Notes: generated from the sequence alone by a model not told the origin. A stretch of 64,000 nt of DNA from Anaerolineae bacterium (GCA_019637615.1 JAHBVJ010000002.1:310001-374000), one strand, 5' to 3'. Shown: positions 1 through 8,341, numbered from the stretch's first letter. A program made the numbers and translations.

Positions 1-1297
1 CTACATCAAAGGCCTGCAAGGCGACGGCCTCGGCACGCCGGGATCGGTGCTGGCGACCCCGAAGCATTTCGTGGGCGACGGCGGGACGAAGTGGGGCAGT
101 TCGAAAACCGACAATTACCGGATTGACCAAGGCGTGACGGACGTGGATGAGGCTACGCTCAGGGCGATCCATCTGCCCCCGTATGAAGCGGCGATCAAAG
201 CAGGCGCACAGAGCATCATGGTCTCGTTTTCCAGTTGGGGCGGGATGAAGATGCACGCGCAGAAGTACCTGCTGACGGACGTGCTCAAGGGTGAACTCGG
301 CTTCACGGGCTTCCTCGTCTCTGACTGGGCGGGCATGGATCAGATCACGTCGAACTATGCCGAAGCCATGATCACGGGCATCAACGCGGGCGTCGATATG
401 AACATGGTGCCTTACGACTACCACAAGTTCATCGATGTGATGAAACAGGCCATCGCGGATGGCAAGATCACGACCGAGCGCGTGGATGACGCGGTACGCC
501 GCATCCTGACCGTCAAGTTCGAGATGGGCTTGTTCGAGCATCCTTTCAGCGATCCCAGTTTGCTGCCGAGCGTTGGTTCGGATGAGCATCGGGCGCTGGC
601 GCGCGAAGCCGTCAACAAATCGCTGGTGCTGCTCAAGAATGATAATCAGGCACTACCAATCGCCAAGGACACCCCGACGATCTTCGTGGGCGGCGCGGGC
701 GCGGACGACATCGGAATCCAATCGGGTGGCTGGACGATTGAATGGCAGGGTAAAACTGGCAACATCACCCCCGGCACGACGATCCTTGACGGTATCAAGG
801 CACAGGTGTCGGATAAGGCCAACGTGGTGTATGACAAGTTCGCGCGTTTCCGTAACGAGAAGGACGCCAACGGCAACCAGATCATCGCGGATGTCGGCAT
901 CATGGTGATCGCGGAACAACCTTACGCGGAAGGGCGCGGCGATAGTCCCGATCTGATGATGCTGGACGCCACCAATCTGATCCGCGAACGTTCTAAAAAG
1001 CTGGTGATCATTGTGCTGTCCGGGCGTCCGGTCATCATCACCGAGCAGTTGAAAATGGCGGATGCGGTGGTCGCGGCGTGGCTCCCCGGCACCGAGGGCA
1101 ACGGCGTGACGGACGTGATCTTCGGGGATAAGCCGTTCACAGGTAAGCTGGCGTTCACGTGGCCCCGCGCGGCGGCACAACTGCCGTTCGATTTCAAGAC
1201 GCTGCCGAAGACTGGCTGTGACGCGCCGCTGTTCCCCTTCGGCTACGGGCTTGATACGCAGTCGAGCACGACGTATCAAGATACCTGCCAGAAATAG
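1..1297 (+). CDS. Glycoside hydrolase family 3 beta-glucosidase, 5'-truncated by window edge
   Basis: The frame is open to the first base of the window, so the true start lies upstream; about 431 codons are visible. GH3 enzymes remove terminal beta-linked sugars from oligosaccharides with retention of configuration. The GH3 (alpha/beta)8 barrel shows a KHFVGDGGT block and the nucleophile-type segment GFLVSDWAGMD, in which the Asp of SDW is the expected nucleophile. The C-terminal alpha/beta sandwich follows (VLLKNDNQALPI, then LPGTEGNGVTDVIFG and GKLAFTWPR), typical of beta-glucosidases or xylosidases rather than NagZ. The gene ends 150 bp before a sugar isomerase and a Gfo/Idh dehydrogenase on the same strand, which suggests a carbohydrate-use cluster. 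Exact substrate is not determinable. Family assignment is secure. Confidence 0.93.
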   Translation, partial: YIKGLQGDGLGTPGSVLATPKHFVGDGGTKWGSSKTDNYRIDQGVTDVDEATLRAIHLPPYEAAIKAGAQSIMVSFSSWGGMKMHAQKYLLTDVLKGELGFTGFLVSDWAGMDQITSNYAEAMITGINAGVDMNMVPYDYHKFIDVMKQAIADGKITTERVDDAVRRILTVKFEMGLFEHPFSDPSLLPSVGSDEHRALAREAVNKSLVLLKNDNQALPIAKDTPTIFVGGAGADDIGIQSGGWTIEWQGKTGNITPGTTILDGIKAQVSDKANVVYDKFARFRNEKDANGNQIIADVGIMVIAEQPYAEGRGDSPDLMMLDATNLIRERSKKLVIIVLSGRPVIITEQLKMADAVVAAWLPGTEGNGVTDVIFGDKPFTGKLAFTWPRAAAQLPFDFKTLPKTGCDAPLFPFGYGLDTQSSTTYQDTCQK

Positions 1298-1309
1298 GAT
1301 GTGATCTTG

Positions 1310-1339
1310 GGCAGGATGTGTATAATCATGCATCCTGCC
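1310..1339. terminator. Hairpin after GH3 gene
   Basis: A perfect 9-bp stem (GGCAGGATG pairing with CATCCTGCC) encloses a 12-nt loop just downstream of the GH3 stop codon. No T-run follows, so it may be a weak or factor-dependent terminator, or an mRNA 3'-end stabiliser. Confidence 0.4.
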
Positions 1340-1447
1340 AGATTCAATACACGATCAGCATAAATTACAGCAGTTTTGTCGAAGTTGGCGATGCATTGCC
1401 GCTGAAATTCAACGGATGATGATCGCTGTGGAAAAAGGATTTCGTTG

Positions 1448-2215
1448 ATGAGTTTACCTATTGCCGTTCAACTGTACAGTGTCCGCGATGACGCGGCGAA
1501 AGATTACGCGGGCACGATCCGCAAGATTGCCGAGATGGGTTATATCGGCGTCGAGGGTGTGCGCAGTTATCCTGAGGGCGTGACGGTGAACGACGCCGCC
1601 AAGTTGTTCCGCGAACTCAACCTTGAAGTGGTAGGTGTGCATGTGGCGCTGCCCTTCGGCGCGGACGAAGCCCCGATGCTGTCGCTGCTCGAAACGCTCA
1701 ACTGCAAGACCGCGATCTGCCCGTGGCTCGATCCGAAGCAGTATTTCGACTCGCTGGACAACCTAAAGAAGGCGTGCGATATGCTGAACAAGGCGAACGA
1801 GGTATACCGCAAGCACGGCTACACATTTGGCTATCACAATCACGCGTTTGAAGCGACCAAGTTTGACGGGCGTCCGGCGCTCCAGTACATGATCGATCTG
1901 CTCGATCCGGCGGTGTTCTTCGAGCTGGATACCTACTGGATTCAGACGGGCGGCGTGGACGTGCTCGATACGCTCAAGCAATTGGGTAACCGCGCGCCGC
2001 TGCTGCACATCAAAGACGGCCCCGTGACGCCGGACGGCGCGATGGTCGCCGTAGGGTCGGGCAAGATGGACTTCAAGAAGATCATCCCCGAAGTGCAAAG
2101 CACCGCCAAGTGGCTGATCGTGGAGCTTGACCGCACCGATGGCGTCATGATGGACGAGGTTCGTGGCAGTTATCAATATTTGACCAGCGAGGGGTTAGCA
2201 CATGGCAGAAAATAA
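1448..2215 (+). CDS. Sugar phosphate isomerase/epimerase (xylose isomerase-like TIM barrel)
   Basis: This 255-residue protein belongs to the AP endonuclease 2/xylose isomerase-like TIM barrel superfamily, which includes 3-keto-sugar and inosose epimerases/isomerases. Visible landmarks are the N-terminal PIAVQLYSVRDD strand, GYHNHAFEA (metal-ligand type His), FFELDTYWIQTGG and LLHIKDG followed by LIVELDRTDG, which supply the usual Glu/Asp/His metal site. ATG 1448 is preferred over an in-frame TTG three bases earlier because AAAGGAT sits at a normal distance. The 3' end overlaps the following dehydrogenase by 14 bp, so the two are probably translationally coupled. Pairing of an isomerase with a Gfo/Idh dehydrogenase is typical of pathways that oxidise a sugar and epimerise the keto intermediate. 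Substrate unknown. Confidence 0.87.
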   Translation: MSLPIAVQLYSVRDDAAKDYAGTIRKIAEMGYIGVEGVRSYPEGVTVNDAAKLFRELNLEVVGVHVALPFGADEAPMLSLLETLNCKTAICPWLDPKQYFDSLDNLKKACDMLNKANEVYRKHGYTFGYHNHAFEATKFDGRPALQYMIDLLDPAVFFELDTYWIQTGGVDVLDTLKQLGNRAPLLHIKDGPVTPDGAMVAVGSGKMDFKKIIPEVQSTAKWLIVELDRTDGVMMDEVRGSYQYLTSEGLAHGRK

Positions 2216-3305
2216 GGTAAAGATCGGCTTCATCGGCGTCGGCAACATCCACAAGCAATACATGCAAGGCGTCGGGATGTACCCGATCCTTGAGGTGGCG
2301 ATGCTCGCTGATCTGAACGTGGAACTTGCCAAGCAAAAGGCCGCCGAATACAACGTCCCCAAAGCTGGCAGCGTCGAAGAAATGCTGGCTGACCCTGAGA
2401 TCGAGCTGGTGATCAACCTGACGATCCCCAACGTGCATTCGGCAGTCAGCATCGCGGCGATCAACGCGGGCAAGCACGTGTATTCCGAGAAGCCGTTGGG
2501 CGTTACCCGCGCCGAAGGCAAAGCCGTGATCGACGCTGCCAACGCGAAAGGTGTGCTCGTCGGCTGCGCGCCGGACACATTCCTCGGCGGCGGGCTGCAA
2601 ACGTGCCGCTATCTGATCGACAGCGGCGCGATCGGCACGCCCGTGGCGGCGACGGCCTTTATGGCGGGACACGGGCCGGAAAGCTGGCACCCGAATCCGT
2701 TCTTCTACTACGCGAAAGGCGGCGGGCCGGTGTTGGACATGGGGCCGTATTATCTGACGGCGCTCGTCCACTTGCTCGGCCCCGCGCGGCGGATGGCGGC
2801 TTCGACGCGGATGACGTTCCCGGAGCGCATCGCGACCAGCCAGATGCACAACGGCACGAAGATTCCGGTGGAAGTGACCACGCACAGCACCAGCGTGATC
2901 GACTTCCAGTCGGGCGCGATTGCCACCATGATCATGAGCTTCGACATCTGGGCGCATCACCTGCCGCGCATCGAGATTTATGGCTCCGAAGGCACACTGT
3001 CCGTGCCTGACCCGAATACGTTCGGGGGGCCAGTGTCGATCAAGAAGGCGGGCGAGTCGGATTGGCACGAATTCGCGCTGACGCACGAGTCGAAGATGCT
3101 GCGCGGCGTTGGCCCGGCGGATATGGCTTACGCGATCCGCACGGGGCGTCCACACCGCGCCAGCGGTCAAATGGCCTATCACGTGCTCGACATGATGTGC
3201 GCGTTCGATGATTCGTCCGAGCAGGGCAAGCACATCACCCTGAGCACAACGTGCGACCAGCCCGCCGCGTTACCGATGGGACTCGCGCTGGGGCAGTTGG
3301 ATTAA
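2202..3305 (+). CDS. Gfo/Idh/MocA family NAD(P)-dependent oxidoreductase
   Basis: This 367-residue dehydrogenase has an N-terminal Rossmann fold (KIGFIGVGNIHKQY) and the family's EKPLGVTRAEGK segment, whose Lys is part of the catalytic EKP motif. The C-terminal alpha/beta domain contains GGGPVLDMGPYYLTALVHLLGP, a common substrate-side motif. The family oxidises or reduces hydroxyl groups on sugars, inositols and derivatives. The start overlaps the upstream isomerase gene by 14 bp and is preceded by GAGGGG, so the two genes are very likely one operon together with the GH3 gene. The last 36 bp overlap the 3' end of the convergent gene at 3270. Exact substrate is unknown. Confidence 0.9.
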   Translation: MAENKVKIGFIGVGNIHKQYMQGVGMYPILEVAMLADLNVELAKQKAAEYNVPKAGSVEEMLADPEIELVINLTIPNVHSAVSIAAINAGKHVYSEKPLGVTRAEGKAVIDAANAKGVLVGCAPDTFLGGGLQTCRYLIDSGAIGTPVAATAFMAGHGPESWHPNPFFYYAKGGGPVLDMGPYYLTALVHLLGPARRMAASTRMTFPERIATSQMHNGTKIPVEVTTHSTSVIDFQSGAIATMIMSFDIWAHHLPRIEIYGSEGTLSVPDPNTFGGPVSIKKAGESDWHEFALTHESKMLRGVGPADMAYAIRTGRPHRASGQMAYHVLDMMCAFDDSSEQGKHITLSTTCDQPAALPMGLALGQLD

Positions 3306-3683
3306 GGCAACCGCCAACGTAGCGACACCCATCACGAGCAGCCCGATGGTTTGACCCCCAAGGATGCCCGCGCTCAGATCGTCGTAGAGATGGTTGAGCG
3401 CGTGCATCACACTTAGCCCCGCATTGATCCAGAGCACGATCCGGTAGCGATGCGGGTCGCTGACCGCCCACAGCAGCGCGATCCCGACTGGCAAGGTAAA
3501 GGTGCCCGCATCCCCCATGTAGTGGCGGTTGTAGGGCGCGTAATTCCCGATATTGGCGAAGAACCATTCCGGCGCAAAGATCAAGGCGATTCCGGCGAAG
3601 GTGTAGTTCAGGCCGCTGGCGAGCGTCACGGCGCGGGCGAAGTTCAGACGGACGGTTGAAAGTGAAAAGGCTGCGGTTGTCAT
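3270..3683 (-). CDS. Small four-helix membrane protein, unknown function
   Basis: A protein of about 137 residues with four predicted hydrophobic segments (around AVTLASGLNYTFAGIALIF, FTLPVGIALLWAVS, RIVLWINAGLSVMHALNHL and TIGLLVMGVATLAVALI). The pattern resembles small DoxX/DUF4345-like integral membrane proteins, but I cannot name the family. ATG 3683 is chosen although no clear ribosome binding site precedes it; a heptamer repeat array (3687-3711) lies immediately upstream and could have displaced it. A TTG at 3713 would translate through that array. The gene is convergent with the Gfo/Idh gene and overlaps its end by 36 bp. It lies downstream of, and on the same strand as, the SDR at 3729. 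Confidence 0.6.
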   Translation of the reverse strand: MTTAAFSLSTVRLNFARAVTLASGLNYTFAGIALIFAPEWFFANIGNYAPYNRHYMGDAGTFTLPVGIALLWAVSDPHRYRIVLWINAGLSVMHALNHLYDDLSAGILGGQTIGLLVMGVATLAVALIQLPQRESHR

Positions 3684-3686
3684 GGT

Positions 3687-3711
3687 AGTGCTTAGTCCTG
3701 AGTGCTTAGTC
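3687..3711. repeat. Heptamer tandem repeat array (AGTGCTT/AGTCCTG), copy 1
   Basis: About three and a half 7-bp units alternating AGTGCTT and AGTCCTG. The same pattern occurs at 4529-4560 and in degenerate form at 49521-49546. Here it sits directly upstream of the start codon of the membrane protein gene. Confidence 0.75.
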
Positions 3712-3728
3712 AATACGGTGTGAGATGA

Positions 3729-4508
3729 TCATTGCGGATACGTGCGGGCGAGCCATTGCGCCCATGTGATGGTGCCCTGTCGATGCGTCGGGCAGGTGTT
3801 GAGTCCGGCACGGAAACCAGCAAAGACGGTGCCCGGATAATGCAGCGGGATGATCAGCCGCCGACGGTGATGGGCTTGCAACCATGCGGGCAGCAGATCG
3901 CGCAGCCGCTGTATCTGTGGCCCGCCCATATCGGGCAGCAACCCACACGGTGGCTGATCAACCAAGCTGCTCATGGCTTGGGCGACCTCACCGGAGTCGA
4001 TCAATTGGAACTGCGCATCGAGCGGCAGCAGCAGAATCGGCAGATAGCGCGTCAGGGGTTCTAGCACGCGGTCGATCAGTTCGTGGAACTGCGTGGCACG
4101 AAGGATGGTGTAAGGCACCCCTGAAGCGGCGATCAAGTGCTCGGTTTTGAGCTTGTTCTCGTAGTAACTGTAGGGTATGCGGTCGATGCCCACGATGGAA
4201 ATGTAGATGAAGTGCCTCAACGGCTGCCCGCGCAGCGCGTCGATCAAGCGTTGAGTCCCCTCGACATCGGTTTCGTAGCTGTGCTGGGCAGGATCAGAGG
4301 CGGCGTGCAGCACGATCTCGATCCCCGCGACGGCCTCGGCTAGACCTGCGCCGGTGGCGAGATCGGCCTGTGCCCATTCGACGGACGGATCGAACGCGGC
4401 GGGACGGGGGCGGCGGCTCATGATCCGCACGGTGTGTTTCTCCTTGAGCAGCGCGACGAGCTTGCTGCCGAGTACGCCCGTTCCCCCTGTGATTAGAATT
4501 TGTGACAT
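3729..4508 (-). CDS. NmrA/SDR-type NAD(P)-binding protein
   Basis: This 259-residue protein is an atypical short-chain dehydrogenase of the NmrA or UDP-sugar-epimerase-like type. The N-terminus QILITGGTGVLGSK is the TGGTGxxG dinucleotide-binding loop; ADLATGAGLAEAVAG and VLHAASD follow, then YISIVGIDRIPYSYYENKLKTEHLIAASG, which contains the YxxxK-like core (YYENK). Such proteins act as NAD(P)-dependent reductases or redox sensors, often on quinones or flavonoid-like compounds. ATG 4508 is chosen because GAGGAG lies at normal spacing; longer frames read into a heptamer repeat. Transcription probably continues into the membrane protein at 3270. Substrate is unknown. Confidence 0.84.
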   Translation of the reverse strand: MSQILITGGTGVLGSKLVALLKEKHTVRIMSRRPRPAAFDPSVEWAQADLATGAGLAEAVAGIEIVLHAASDPAQHSYETDVEGTQRLIDALRGQPLRHFIYISIVGIDRIPYSYYENKLKTEHLIAASGVPYTILRATQFHELIDRVLEPLTRYLPILLLPLDAQFQLIDSGEVAQAMSSLVDQPPCGLLPDMGGPQIQRLRDLLPAWLQAHHRRRLIIPLHYPGTVFAGFRAGLNTCPTHRQGTITWAQWLARTYPQ

Positions 4509-4528
4509 GAAAATGTCTCCTCTAAAAC

Positions 4529-4560
4529 AGTGCTTAGTGCTTAGTCCTGAGTGCTTAGTC
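4529..4560. repeat. Heptamer tandem repeat array, copy 2
   Basis: Four and a half 7-bp units (AGTGCTT twice, AGTCCTG, AGTGCTT, AGTC) in the 5' untranslated region of the SDR gene, 20 bp upstream of its start codon. The last 25 bp match the array at 3687-3711 exactly, and the similarity continues a few bases into both flanks. Confidence 0.78.
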
Positions 4561-4709
4561 AAGACGACTTCGTTTCGCAAGTATCGATCTGTCTTGTCAC
4601 TCAAGACTTCTATAACAGGAGACGGGTGAGGTTAGCGGTTTGTGACAGTCCGTAGCGAGGCGGTTGATCGACATGTAGAATCGCGGCGTGGGTAGAAGGA
4701 GCCATGCTG

Positions 4710-5006
4710 ATGTATGACGCTAAATTTTACGCCGGACTAGCGACGGCTGATATTCGCCAGAAGGTGATCGAGCAGGGCTTCGATCCGATCTTGATCCGTG
4801 ATCATGCAGGCTACGAATACACGCCGCACACGCATCCAGAGACCAAGCTGCTGGCGTTTCTGGAAGGCAGCATGGACGTGCGCGTCGAAGGGCAGGTTTA
4901 CCATTGCCAAGCGGGAGATCGGCTGTTGATCCCCGGCGATACCGTTCATGCGGCGGTGGTGGGTGCTCAGGGCTGCGCGTATTTCTGGTCGGAGAAGCTA
5001 TTGTGA
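4710..5006 (+). CDS. Single-domain cupin protein
   Basis: A compact protein of about 98 residues forming one cupin beta-barrel. Cupin motif 1 is visible as YTPHTHPETKLLAFLEGSM (the His pair and Glu are metal-ligand type), and motif 2 as GDRLLIPGDTVHAAVVG with the terminal His. Such small cupins bind metal and act as isomerases, dioxygenases or sensors; the ligand is not evident. GAAGGAG at 4696-4702 favours ATG 4710 over ATG 4704, which is too close. The stop codon overlaps the start of the downstream GH3 gene (TGATG), indicating translational coupling. Confidence 0.83.
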   Translation: MYDAKFYAGLATADIRQKVIEQGFDPILIRDHAGYEYTPHTHPETKLLAFLEGSMDVRVEGQVYHCQAGDRLLIPGDTVHAAVVGAQGCAYFWSEKLL

Positions 5007-6628
5007 TGCTGCGCCGAACTATCACGCTCGTTATTGTGGTCATGCTGCTGGCGATTTCAATGCCGACGCCAGCGCGCGCGGATTCGATCTCTGACCGCAT
5101 CGCGCACATGACGTTGGAGGAGCGCGTCGGGCAGTTGTTCATCGTGCGGTTCTGGGGCACGGACGCGAACAGCTCCGTGCAGCAGGTGATCGACGCGATG
5201 CATCCCGGCGGGGTGGTGCTGCTAAAAGAAAATCTGGGTGATGTCGATCAGATCACGGAGCTGACGAATGGCTTGCAGCAGTTGGCAGTGGTGAACAACG
5301 GCGTGCCACTGCTGATCACACTCGATCAGGAGGGCGGCAAGATTCAGCGCTTGCGGGATGGCTTCACCGATCTGCCGCGCAGCTTCTTGATCGGCGCGAT
5401 CACGGATGAGGCGCTGCTGGCGGATTATGGCGCGATGATGGGGCGGGAACTGCGCGCGGTGGGCGTGAATATGAACCTCGCGCCAGTGCTCGATCTCGCC
5501 ACGATGCCGAATAATCCGGTGATGAGCGGGCGGATGTTTGGTGATGATCCGGCGCAGGTGAGCCGCGTGACGAATGCGATTATCGCGGGGCTGGATCGGG
5601 CGCAGGTGGTCAGCGTGGGCAAGCATTTCCCCGGTCACGGTGAGGCGACTGATACGCACGTCGATTATTCCGAACTTGATTATGATCTGAACCGCTTGCA
5701 ATCGACCGAACTGTATCCATTTTTGCATACGGAGGCGGCGATCATCATGCTGGCACATATCACGGTGCCCGCGCTCGATCCAAGCGGTCTGCCCGCGACG
5801 CTCTCGCCCACCATGATCAGCTACTTACGCGCGCACGGGTATCAGGGCTTGGTGATGACCGACGCGATGGATATGGGCGCGATTGCACTGCATTACGACT
5901 ACGACGAAGCCGTGATCCGCGCGGTGGAGGCGGGCGAAGATCTGATCTTGCTCGGCGCGCATCCCGATAACAAAACGCAGATCGGGGCGTATGAGGCAGT
6001 GCTAGAGGCGGTGCGCAGCGGACGCATCACGGAGGCACGGATCAATCAGTCGGTCGAGCGGATTTTGCGGCTCAAGCAGGCGTATGGTCTGCTGGCGTGG
6101 TCGCCGTTGGACGCAGCGCAAACTGCGGATCGGATCGCGGCGGCGGGTGGATCTGCGTTGATCCCGCAGTTGGAAGCGGCGGCGGTGACGGTGGCACGGG
6201 ATACACAGAAAATGCTACCGTTGAAGCAAGAAAAGATCGGGCTGATCACATTGGCGCAGTATCCACAAATGAGCGATCTGTGTATCAGCGCGGCAGGGCA
6301 TCCGCTGGACTCGATGAAGGTCAACGGATCACCAGTCGGCTACCAGATCAGTCAGGCGGCGGCATTGGCGAAACGGGTGGACGCGCTGATCGTGTTCACT
6401 TATGACGCCGAGTTCACACCGCAGCAGCAAGTGCTGATCAATACCTTGCCCGCTGAAAAAACGGTCGTCGTGGCGCTCGGATCGCTGTACGATTGGCGGA
6501 CGTTTCCGCAGATCACCAGCTATGTGACGACCTACAGCGACACCACCGCCAGTATCGAGGCGGCGTGTCAGGTAGTGTTCGGGAAGCGCGAGGCAAGCGG
6601 CGTGCTGCCCGTGCGGCTGGAAAAATAG
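5006..6628 (+). CDS. Secreted NagZ-like GH3 beta-N-acetylhexosaminidase
   Basis: This 540-residue enzyme starts with a signal peptide (LVIVVMLLAISMPTPARA). The GH3 barrel shows LLITLDQEGGKIQRLRDG and the hallmark KHFPGHGEATDTHVD, where the Asp/Thr-His pair corresponds to the NagZ His-Asp general acid/base dyad. The nucleophile segment is VMTDAMDMGAI. The family releases N-acetylglucosamine or related amino sugars from peptidoglycan fragments or chitooligosaccharides. Unlike cytosolic E. coli NagZ (about 340 residues), this one is exported and keeps a C-terminal domain, as in Gram-positive two-domain homologues. It overlaps the cupin stop by one base. A much longer reading from 4904 would run through the cupin in another frame and is not supported. 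Confidence 0.88.
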   Translation: MLRRTITLVIVVMLLAISMPTPARADSISDRIAHMTLEERVGQLFIVRFWGTDANSSVQQVIDAMHPGGVVLLKENLGDVDQITELTNGLQQLAVVNNGVPLLITLDQEGGKIQRLRDGFTDLPRSFLIGAITDEALLADYGAMMGRELRAVGVNMNLAPVLDLATMPNNPVMSGRMFGDDPAQVSRVTNAIIAGLDRAQVVSVGKHFPGHGEATDTHVDYSELDYDLNRLQSTELYPFLHTEAAIIMLAHITVPALDPSGLPATLSPTMISYLRAHGYQGLVMTDAMDMGAIALHYDYDEAVIRAVEAGEDLILLGAHPDNKTQIGAYEAVLEAVRSGRITEARINQSVERILRLKQAYGLLAWSPLDAAQTADRIAAAGGSALIPQLEAAAVTVARDTQKMLPLKQEKIGLITLAQYPQMSDLCISAAGHPLDSMKVNGSPVGYQISQAAALAKRVDALIVFTYDAEFTPQQQVLINTLPAEKTVVVALGSLYDWRTFPQITSYVTTYSDTTASIEAACQVVFGKREASGVLPVRLEK

Positions 6629-7039
6629 CTACTTGGTCGATTGATACTGGCTGTGCCCGTTGGAACTGACATTCAGCGAGGCGTCATCGTCGGGAATCAG
6701 CTCACCGTCGTCGGTCAGGCGTACCGCCGCATGACGTTTCGGCTTCTCGGCGGCCTGCCCGTACAATTCCGCGAGCTGCGCGTGCTCCTTCTGAATGGCC
6801 CGATCAGCAGCGGTTTGTGCGCTGGCAATGGCGGAAGTGACAATCGCGCCGGTGCCCGTGCCCAACAGGATCGAGCCGAGGACAATGGTGAAGACAAGTC
6901 CCCATTGCGCGGACACCAACAACGCGACGATCAGCGCTAACGAGATCAGCCCCAACGCGCGCGAAACTGCTTGCAGCATGAACGCGTCTCGAATTTGCTT
7001 CTCTCGACGTTCCATATATCCTTCATCGAATGGACGCAT
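6629..7039 (-). CDS. Small membrane protein of unknown family, paralogue B of a tandem pair
   Basis: A 136-residue protein with no family I recognise. It begins RPFDEGYMERREKQIRD, a charged amphipathic segment, followed by two hydrophobic segments (about residues 31-48 and 50-72), then a polar cytosolic-looking tail with RAIQKEHAQLAELYGQA and KPKRH, and a Ser/Asp-rich C-terminus. ATG 7039 has GGGAGAG at good spacing. Its closest visible relative is the next gene upstream (7120-7527): both share the PFD(E/Q)GYMERREK start, GTG in the second helix, (A/T)IQKE(H/Y)AQLA(E/A)LY and KPKRH..V.L.DDGEL. The gene converges tail to tail on the NagZ-like gene without a gap. Confidence 0.68.
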   Translation of the reverse strand: MRPFDEGYMERREKQIRDAFMLQAVSRALGLISLALIVALLVSAQWGLVFTIVLGSILLGTGTGAIVTSAIASAQTAADRAIQKEHAQLAELYGQAAEKPKRHAAVRLTDDGELIPDDDASLNVSSNGHSQYQSTK

Positions 7040-7119
7040 CGTTTCTCTCCCTATCAATCAACCCTCGTGATATTGGTGAATAATACGCAGGAACATGATC
7101 CTGGTTTCGGGGTAGCCGA

Positions 7120-7527
7120 TTAACCGCCGCGCTGGGTGGTCTCATAGTTGGCGCGGTCTTCAAGCGCTGATCCCTCATCCGTGACCAGTTCACCGTCATC
7201 AGAGAGATGTACTTCTTCATGGCGTTTCGGTTTCTCGGTGGCTTGCTCATACAGCGCGGCAAGCTGCGCGTATTCTTTTTGGATGGTTGCTTCCGCCGTC
7301 GATTCTGCTCTGCCAACCACATAGGTCACCAGCGCCGCCATGCCCGTACCCAGTACGCATGTCCCCATGATGAATGTGATGAACTCGTTTCGGTTGGTGA
7401 TGACAAGCATCGCCACTAGCAGCACAACCGAAATCAGCGCCATCGCGCGCGAGATGGCACGCATGACGAACATATCCTGAATGCGCTTTTCGCGACGTTC
7501 CATGTAGCCTTGATCAAACGGATGCAT
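7120..7527 (-). CDS. Small membrane protein of unknown family, paralogue A of a tandem pair
   Basis: A 135-residue protein homologous to its neighbour at 6629-7039. It has the same architecture: a charged N-terminus (HPFDQGYMERREKRIQD), two membrane helices, a helical IQKEYAQLAALYEQA segment, then KPKRHEEVHLSDDGEL. ATG 7527 is chosen because GGAGGGG precedes it; the longer open frame lacks support. An 80-bp gap separates the two genes, which probably form one transcription unit produced by tandem duplication. A charged collar, two helices and a soluble tail would suit a small membrane adaptor or envelope component, but this is a guess. Confidence 0.68.
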   Translation of the reverse strand: MHPFDQGYMERREKRIQDMFVMRAISRAMALISVVLLVAMLVITNRNEFITFIMGTCVLGTGMAALVTYVVGRAESTAEATIQKEYAQLAALYEQATEKPKRHEEVHLSDDGELVTDEGSALEDRANYETTQRGG

Positions 7528-7632
7528 CGTCCCCTCCAATGGGAAAGTGAACAAGCAACTCATGATCACTATTACGTGCCAGCAGATGATTTGTTACGGC
7601 GCGGGAAAGGAACCAAGCCTAGCAATGGAGAC

Positions 7633-7656
7633 GGGGCGGTGGACATGCACCGCCCC
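7633..7656 (-). terminator. GC-rich hairpin downstream of the VOC gene
   Basis: A perfect 9-bp stem (GGGGCGGTG with CACCGCCCC) and 6-nt loop lie 13 bp past the stop codon of the VOC protein gene. The T-tract is weak. Confidence 0.5.
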
Positions 7657-7669
7657 CGATCAAGACAGG

Positions 7670-8065
7670 TTAACCCTGTTTGGGCAGTTCAACGAGGAGA
7701 ATCGTGTTGCCTTCGGAATCCAGCATGAACACGTTGGTACCCCACGGCTGGACATCTGGTTCACCCTGGAATTTGACGCCCTTGGCCTTGAGCTGTTTGA
7801 CCAGTTCTAGCACATTGCTGACATCAATCGTCACGGCTTGAGATTTACCCACGACCTGCGCATAGTGCTGCCAATTCTGGTCAGGTAGGTACAGGATGAT
7901 GTCAGTTTGAGCGCCTTTCGGGGCGACGGCTAACCAGCGGTTCGCCGCACCGGGGTAGATGGGCTGATCTTGACGCAACTCGAAGCCCAAGGTGTTGACG
8001 TAGAAATCTTTGGCGCGGTCTTGATCCGCTACGAAGATACAAACTGTTCCCACTTTGTTGAACAT
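7670..8065 (-). CDS. VOC superfamily (glyoxalase/bleomycin resistance-like) protein
   Basis: A 131-residue protein with the vicinal oxygen chelate fold: a first beta-alpha-beta unit (VGTVCIFVADQDRAKDFYVNTLGFELRQD) and a second (TIDVSNVLELVKQLKAKGVKF, ending VFMLDSEGNTILLVELP). The final Glu is in the usual metal-ligand position. The family includes glyoxalase I, dioxygenases and drug-binding resistance proteins. A protein this short usually dimerises. ATG 8065 follows GAGAGGAA at good distance. The gene stands alone between the small membrane protein pair and the divergent hemoglobin gene. Substrate is not predictable. Confidence 0.87.
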   Translation of the reverse strand: MFNKVGTVCIFVADQDRAKDFYVNTLGFELRQDQPIYPGAANRWLAVAPKGAQTDIILYLPDQNWQHYAQVVGKSQAVTIDVSNVLELVKQLKAKGVKFQGEPDVQPWGTNVFMLDSEGNTILLVELPKQG

Positions 8066-8341
8066 TGTGCATTCCTCTCTGTCATAAATCCCGATTGAAT
8101 TATAGAACAAATTTTTCAGACTGTCAATCCTGATTTCAACGAGATGGCTCCCGCGCGTGGCAACAATTGTTATTTTTTATGCTTAATCAGAGGTTAGTAC
8201 TACGACGAGCAGCGGCACCGCGCGAGATTTCTGTATATCAGACGTGCTAAGATAAAAATACGGATGAGCGACAGAAGTCAAGGCAAGGCTGCCTATTTCT
8301 TATATAATTGGCTTTATCCCAAAGGGAGATGGGTAACCGTT

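Noticed and set aside
2145..3233. Long minus-strand open frame of 362 codons opposite the Gfo/Idh gene
   Set aside because: It is the antisense shadow of a gene with clear family motifs; its translation is rich in Arg and His as expected from the complement of GC-rich codons and shows no domain.
4904..5005. N-terminal extension of the NagZ-like gene by 34 codons
   Set aside because: It would overlap the cupin gene in another frame and place a low-complexity stretch before the signal peptide; ATG 5006 in the TGATG overlap is better.
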